From CAYUWG01 sp964448285 (lineage in GTDB: Bacteria; Bacteroidota; Ignavibacteria; SZUA-365): a stretch of DNA of 10,950 bases. The notes below the pieces were generated by a model. It did not search any database. It had not been told where the DNA came from and saw only the letters and a list, made by a program, of their open reading frames with translations. A program made the translations under genes and the position numbers. Shown here piece after piece: positions 8,001 through 10,950 of the stretch (positions are counted from its first letter, which is position 1; each line of letters opens with the position of its first letter). The stretch is taken from the NCBI GenBank assembly GCA_964448285.1, contig CAYUWG010000099.1, positions 1 to 10,950 on the forward strand, given 5' to 3'.

Positions 8001-8204
8001 CACAGTGAACACGGCGATATCATAACCGCCATCGGCGAAATAAACGTCGAAGTGCTCCGACTGGATGTACTGCCAATTGAAGTTCGTGTACTGAACTTTG
8101 TTCTTGCCAAAGGTCTGCGCAGTCACCGGTTGAAGCGATGCACAAAGGATCGGAAGCAGGATGGCAAGAAGATGACGAACGCTTTTCAAAAAGGTACCTT
8201 TCAT
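5040..8204 (-). CDS. exported gluzincin-like/TolB-propeller/outer-membrane barrel fusion protein
   Basis: A 1054-residue protein. Residues 1-29 form a signal peptide (basic start, hydrophobic LLAILLPILCA, cleavage after VTA). Next is a peptidase-MA-like domain with HELIH (His143, Glu144, His147) and, 30 residues on, WFNEGIAEY, whose Glu177 would be the third zinc ligand as in M1 peptidases. About six TolB/PD40 blades follow (about 304-585), each with motifs such as ALSPSGDRIAFISDRD or SWAPDGETLYFTSDRKG. A charged linker leads to a C-terminal barrel from about 680, with LRGYNYN near 937 like the Omp85 VRGF/Y motif, then NMEIRFPV and a terminal aromatic strand ending AEF. It is therefore probably anchored in the outer membrane with the rest in the periplasm or outside. 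Substrate is unknown. I prefer the ATG at 8204 (GAGAG seven bases ahead, clean signal peptide); the ATG at 8222 adds six residues. Confidence 0.85.
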   Translation of the reverse strand: MKGTFLKSVRHLLAILLPILCASLQPVTAQTFGKNKVQYTNFNWQYIQSEHFDVYFADGGYDIAVFTVKAAEEALEKIQRDFSFRITSRIPFVVYNSHNDFQQTNVVNAYLEEGIGGVTELFKNRIVIPFEGSYERFRHVIHHELIHAVINDMFYGGSIQALIASGSTLQLPLWFNEGIAEYHARDGWDTDSDMFLRDASTSNYLPPIPRLNGYFAYRGGQSVWWYIAEKYGKKKVGEILNKVRAARSLDQGFKAAIGLTVEELSERWLKEQKVLYWADVANRVSAETYAKRLTNHRALLNFYNTSPALSPSGDRIAFISDRDDFFGVYLMNANDGSQVHQIIEGQTTNDFEELHLLTPGITWSSDGRSIAFSAKSGASDAIYIIDVESGRRQKLPVEMDGIFTVAWSPNGDRIAFVGNTSKQSDIWVYDLTIRKLTNITNDMFTDAQPSWAPDGETLYFTSDRKGYLTHSAIPENFDIFEHDYSQMDVYRYSLQTDLITRVTDSPSATEAFPLVSPDGKKLIYISDASGINNLYVHDLERNDPHPITNSLTGIYQISLSSDGSKLAFSSMYEAGFDIFLLKTPFELERIQNVDNTEFIKRRKRETAGVAKKTDSIPSGERNERIAYGESFEIVLGPSDTIVKDTAASTGDNRILFTEPDATKKKTKQPEIFVVKNNKDEEGNYIIHKYKLSFSPDLVWGNAGFSTFYGILGSTQMAFSDLLGDHQIYFVTNLLGDLTNSDYALAYYYLPERIDWGFEGFHSARFLWGEGDGTIDLFRYRQFGGGISMSYPIDRFNRFEGSATLMNISRENVYNPAMPSSEKTIVLPNVAYVHDNTLWGMWAPVKGNRYEVRLFGSPSLGSNGLAFTSVTFDYRQYYKLSEDISFVIRGSGGASFGPNAQRFFIGGTENWINREFEDDRIPIENVEDFAFLTPALPLRGYNYNARIGTKYALGNMEIRFPVVKYFLGGLLPFILQTMNAAVFIDIGGASNSFSSFQAFTKDEYGGTISKDLLMGTGLGTRMWFLGMPLKFDVGWAFNGSSFSKPKYYFSLGAEF

Positions 8205-8289
8205 TGGGATGCTCTCATTCATATGAAAAACTACTTATCAAACCCCGACCAATCAAGATATAGATTCATCGCCCCCTGCAACCGTACTT

Positions 8290-8317
8290 TTGACAGCGGT
8301 TCGTCGTGATCTACTTT
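8290..8317 (+). promoter_or_regulatory. candidate promoter for the amidohydrolase gene
   Basis: TTGACA (8290-8295), 16 bases, then TACTTT (8312-8317): a perfect -35 and a fair -10. A start near 8324 would give a leader of about 45 bases to the ATG at 8370, and would rule out the TTG at 8316 as a start codon. It lies in the 165-base divergent spacer 8205-8369. The opposite-strand promoter for the barrel protein must also lie in that spacer, but only weak candidates are visible (around 8240-8275, AT-rich TATATC). Confidence 0.45.
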
Positions 8318-8369
8318 GCATGCGGTTATGCGCGACGCCATTCATCCACGAATCGATTTCCGAAATATC

Positions 8370-10112
8370 ATGTTCAACAAAAACCGTTTCCATTCAAGCG
8401 TAATGTTCATCGGTTTCATTTCACTCTCGCTTATCACTTCCTGTGGAAAGCAGGAAGCGAGCGTCATTTTTCATAACGGCGTATTTCATTCCCTGGATTC
8501 CAATGGGACGATTTTTTCCGCAATGGCGGTGCACGATGGGAAAATCCTGATGACGGGCACTCTGGAGGAGGTCGAATCCTCTTACCGTGCTGAAGAACTG
8601 ATCGATCTGAATGGAGGGCATGTCTTTCCGGGATTCACTGATGCGCATGCGCATTTGTTCGGTTTGGGAGAGGAATTGGAAATCCTCACGCTCCATGACA
8701 CACGAAGCCCTGAAGAGGTTGCATCACTCGTTGCGAACCGCAACTCATCGATGCACGAAAACGAGTGGATCATTGGAAGGGGTTGGGACCAAAACAAATG
8801 GAGTGAGAAAGATTTTCCTACAAAAATCCTGCTCGATAAAGCATCTCCGTCTCATCCCGTGTTGCTGAAGCGCATCGATGGGCACGCGATATGGGTGAAC
8901 TCAAAGGCGCTTGAGCTTGCGGGAATTACTCGAACGACGCCTGATCCTTCCGGAGGAAAAATCGTTCGCACTCGAACCGGCGAACCGACGGGTGTCTTGA
9001 TCGATGAAGCCGCCGAACTCGTCAAGAAGATCGTCCCCGCAAAAACGATCGAGCAGTACAAACGAACCTATCGCGCTGCGATCGCGCGATGTCTCGAACT
9101 CGGTCTGACCGGCGTCCATGACATGGGAGTCGATTCGAACATGATCACAGCGTACAGGCAACTTATTGACGAAGGGATGTTTCCATTTCGCGTCGTGGCG
9201 TATATCGATGGACTCGGAACAGATTGGGAGAAACAGATCAAGGCCGGGCGCCAGACGTATGGCAATGATAGACTGACGGTTGCGGGACTGAAGCTCTATG
9301 CGGATGGCGCACTCGGTTCGAGAGGCGCATTACTCTTTACTCCGTACAGCGATGCCCCTGACCACGTCGGCTTTGAAATAACCTCGCCTGATGAAATCGC
9401 AAGACAAGCGACACGCGCGTTGGAGAAGGACCTTCAGGTGTGTGTTCACGCCATCGGTGATAAAGGAAATCACCAAGTCCTCAATGCATACGAGCGAGCA
9501 CTCGGGACGAAGCGTCCAAAAGTCCCACTGCGAATCGAACACGTTCAGGTTCTGCAATCCTCCGACATCCCGCGCTTTGCACAGTTAGGAGTTATCCCAT
9601 CGATGCAGCCGACTCACTGCACGAGCGATATGTATTGGGCGGAAGCGCGGCTCGGCCCAGATCGGATTCGTGGTGCATACGCATGGCGGTCCTTGATTGA
9701 GAACGGTTCGTGGATTCCCGGTGGGAGTGATTTCCCGGTTGAACGCCCCGCCCCGCTCGACGGAATCTATGCGGCATGCACGAGAAAGGACAAGATGAGC
9801 GTTCCCTCGTCACAGGAAGATATTTCCCGCTATTTCCAAACCGGATCCAGCAGTGATGAGCCGGACCGATACAAACACGGATGGTATGGAGAAGAACGCA
9901 TGACGCGCAGAGAAGCGCTGCATGCATTCACCATCAACGCTGCACGAGCGGCAGGGCTTGGTCACATCCTCGGCTCGCTTGAAAAAGGAAAGTACGCGGA
10001 CTTCGTCATCCTTTCCGGCAATCTTGAGGAGATCCCTGACCAGGGAATCCCTTCGTTGAAAATTCTCGCGACGTACATGGCCGGGGAGAAGGTGTATTCT
10101 TCCGCGAAATAA
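8370..10112 (+). CDS. lipoprotein metal-dependent amidohydrolase, YtcJ type
   Basis: A 580-residue protein of the amidohydrolase superfamily (Amidohydro_3, YtcJ-like). It begins with a lipoprotein signal: basic n-region, hydrophobic VMFIGFISLSL and lipobox ITSC with Cys25. A beta-sandwich segment follows (VIFHNGVFHSLDSNG), then the TIM barrel. Metal-site features are FPGFTDAHAHL (His93, His95), GLKLYADGALGSR with Lys308, CVHAIGDKGNHQV with His360, RIEHVQVL with His391 and GGSDFPVERPAPLDG with Asp454. The C-terminus returns to the sandwich (GKYADFVILSGN). Characterised relatives hydrolyse N-substituted formamides or related amides, but substrate range is broad, so no substrate is claimed. Most YtcJ proteins are cytoplasmic or have ordinary signals; this one should be membrane-anchored outside the cytoplasm. 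The ATG at 8370 was chosen because it gives the lipoprotein signal directly; no ribosome-binding site is visible. The TTG at 8316 would add 18 unneeded residues. Confidence 0.9.
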   Translation: MFNKNRFHSSVMFIGFISLSLITSCGKQEASVIFHNGVFHSLDSNGTIFSAMAVHDGKILMTGTLEEVESSYRAEELIDLNGGHVFPGFTDAHAHLFGLGEELEILTLHDTRSPEEVASLVANRNSSMHENEWIIGRGWDQNKWSEKDFPTKILLDKASPSHPVLLKRIDGHAIWVNSKALELAGITRTTPDPSGGKIVRTRTGEPTGVLIDEAAELVKKIVPAKTIEQYKRTYRAAIARCLELGLTGVHDMGVDSNMITAYRQLIDEGMFPFRVVAYIDGLGTDWEKQIKAGRQTYGNDRLTVAGLKLYADGALGSRGALLFTPYSDAPDHVGFEITSPDEIARQATRALEKDLQVCVHAIGDKGNHQVLNAYERALGTKRPKVPLRIEHVQVLQSSDIPRFAQLGVIPSMQPTHCTSDMYWAEARLGPDRIRGAYAWRSLIENGSWIPGGSDFPVERPAPLDGIYAACTRKDKMSVPSSQEDISRYFQTGSSSDEPDRYKHGWYGEERMTRREALHAFTINAARAAGLGHILGSLEKGKYADFVILSGNLEEIPDQGIPSLKILATYMAGEKVYSSAK

Positions 10113-10206
10113 TCCGCATATCCATCCAAGGAACCTGCGGTACATCGACGAACTTGAAGCCTCGCCCTTCGCACGAAGAAGCTGTTTTCGTACTTTGACC
10201 TTGAGA

Positions 10207-10950
10207 ATGAAAATCCCGATGCACTGTCTCCCTCTTCCGCCGCTAATAATCACGCTTCTGCTTATCCCACTTCAACTCCTCCCTCAGTCCTACGATCTGA
10301 ATTACTCCTTCACCGAAGGCAAAGACTTTCGATACAAGAAAACGGAAAAGACGAGTGCCTTCAAGCAAACTCAAACAGGCCTCAGCACAGATCTCAACAA
10401 GACGGTGGAGACATTTTTTTCGATAAGGCCCCAGGCGAAGAGCGACAGGATCACGTTCCTGTATCTGCAGGATACGGCCTTAGTCGAAGACCGCTCGACT
10501 TCGCGTTCGTATCTCAGCGACGCTCCGGACTTGAGTAACGTCCTCACGAAAAAACCGGTGCGGATTACCATGAGCACAAAGGGCGAACTCCACGCAGCAG
10601 AACCACAGACGCCTCTGACTGCGGGCATGAACCTCCCCCCCGGCCTTAGCGATGCCGTGTTCGCGCGCACGGCAATGGTCTTTCCCCTTCTGCCCAAAAA
10701 GGATCTCCACGTTGGAATGAAATGGACAGAGTCCGTCGGCGATACTTCGCGTCCGCAGCAGAACGCTCCCCATCTCGGAGGCGTCGGCAATGGTGTTCGG
10801 TATTTCACTTCTTCGACGGCATTTCACGTAACCGGGAAAGAACGAAAACTTGGGCAGGATTGTGTGAGGATCGAATGGAAAACGGAAGCATTCATGGAAA
10901 TGAAGATGATCTTCCCGAAAAGCGAAACGTTCGTCGAGGAGAAAACCTCG
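10207..10950 (+). CDS. exported protein of unknown function, truncated by window edge
   Basis: A plus-strand frame is open from ATG at 10207 to the last base: 248 codons, with no stop inside the window. The N-terminus has a hydrophobic stretch (LIITLLLIPLQLL) followed by PQSYDLNYSF, a likely signal peptide cut near residue 27. The mature part is beta-rich (YDLNYSFTEGKDFRYKKTEK, VRITMSTKGEL, HVGMKWTESVGD, CVRIEWKTEAFMEMKM). This loosely recalls Bacteroidota exported proteins of the DUF6263 kind, but I cannot confirm the family. The ATG at 10219 is an alternative start; neither has a good ribosome-binding site. It follows the amidohydrolase by 94 bases on the same strand. That spacer contains TACTTTG (10191-10197), no convincing terminator and only small hairpins (for example around 10168-10179), so co-transcription is possible. 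Opposite-strand open frames here are shadows. Confidence 0.75.
   Translation, partial: MKIPMHCLPLPPLIITLLLIPLQLLPQSYDLNYSFTEGKDFRYKKTEKTSAFKQTQTGLSTDLNKTVETFFSIRPQAKSDRITFLYLQDTALVEDRSTSRSYLSDAPDLSNVLTKKPVRITMSTKGELHAAEPQTPLTAGMNLPPGLSDAVFARTAMVFPLLPKKDLHVGMKWTESVGDTSRPQQNAPHLGGVGNGVRYFTSSTAFHVTGKERKLGQDCVRIEWKTEAFMEMKMIFPKSETFVEEKTS

Noticed and set aside
8316..8369. TTG start of the amidohydrolase at 8316
   Set aside because: It overlaps the likely -10 element and would bury the lipoprotein signal 18 residues inside the protein.

Overview
The window reads as a compact, roughly 50% GC bacterial chromosome segment, most likely from the Bacteroidota/Chlorobi/Ignavibacteria (FCB) group. The grounds are indirect. 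Exported proteins have signal peptides that end in 'AQ' or 'PQ'. Shine-Dalgarno sites are weak or absent in front of several genes. There is a very large TolB-propeller/outer-membrane-barrel fusion of a kind common in that group, and the 4-hydroxyphenylpyruvate dioxygenase resembles the eukaryote/Bacteroidota type. No marker gene fixes the genus.

Left part, all on the minus strand. A possible truncated gene sits at the left edge (about 1-89). It is followed by a YacP-type NYN/PIN nuclease gene (222-695), which starts directly after an intrinsic terminator (714-740). That terminator closes a tight five-gene run read from 3789 down to 759: a PolB-like 3'-5' exonuclease, a macro-domain protein, 4-hydroxyphenylpyruvate dioxygenase (HPPD), a small basic DUF4258-like protein and a YgiT-type zinc-finger protein. 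Junctions are 4-base overlaps or 2-4 base gaps, so this is very probably one operon. It mixes nucleic-acid processing, ADP-ribose chemistry, tyrosine catabolism and a toxin-antitoxin-like pair.

Middle. A second terminator (3812-3832) separates this operon from aspartate-semialdehyde dehydrogenase (asd, 3845-4873, minus), an enzyme of lysine/threonine/methionine and diaminopimelate synthesis. Further upstream on the same strand lies a 1054-residue exported protein (5040-8204). It joins an HExxH gluzincin-like domain, about six TolB-type propeller blades and a C-terminal Omp85-like outer-membrane barrel.

Right part. Transcription turns to the plus strand at a 165-base divergent spacer (8205-8369) that carries a plausible promoter for a lipoprotein amidohydrolase of the YtcJ type (8370-10112). 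An exported protein of unknown function begins at 10207 and runs off the right edge. No rRNA, tRNA, CRISPR array, insertion sequence or phage gene was seen.

The most interesting element is the DUF4258-like/YgiT pair at the end of an otherwise housekeeping-type operon. The propeller-barrel-peptidase fusion comes next. Nothing here amounts to a clearly new system.
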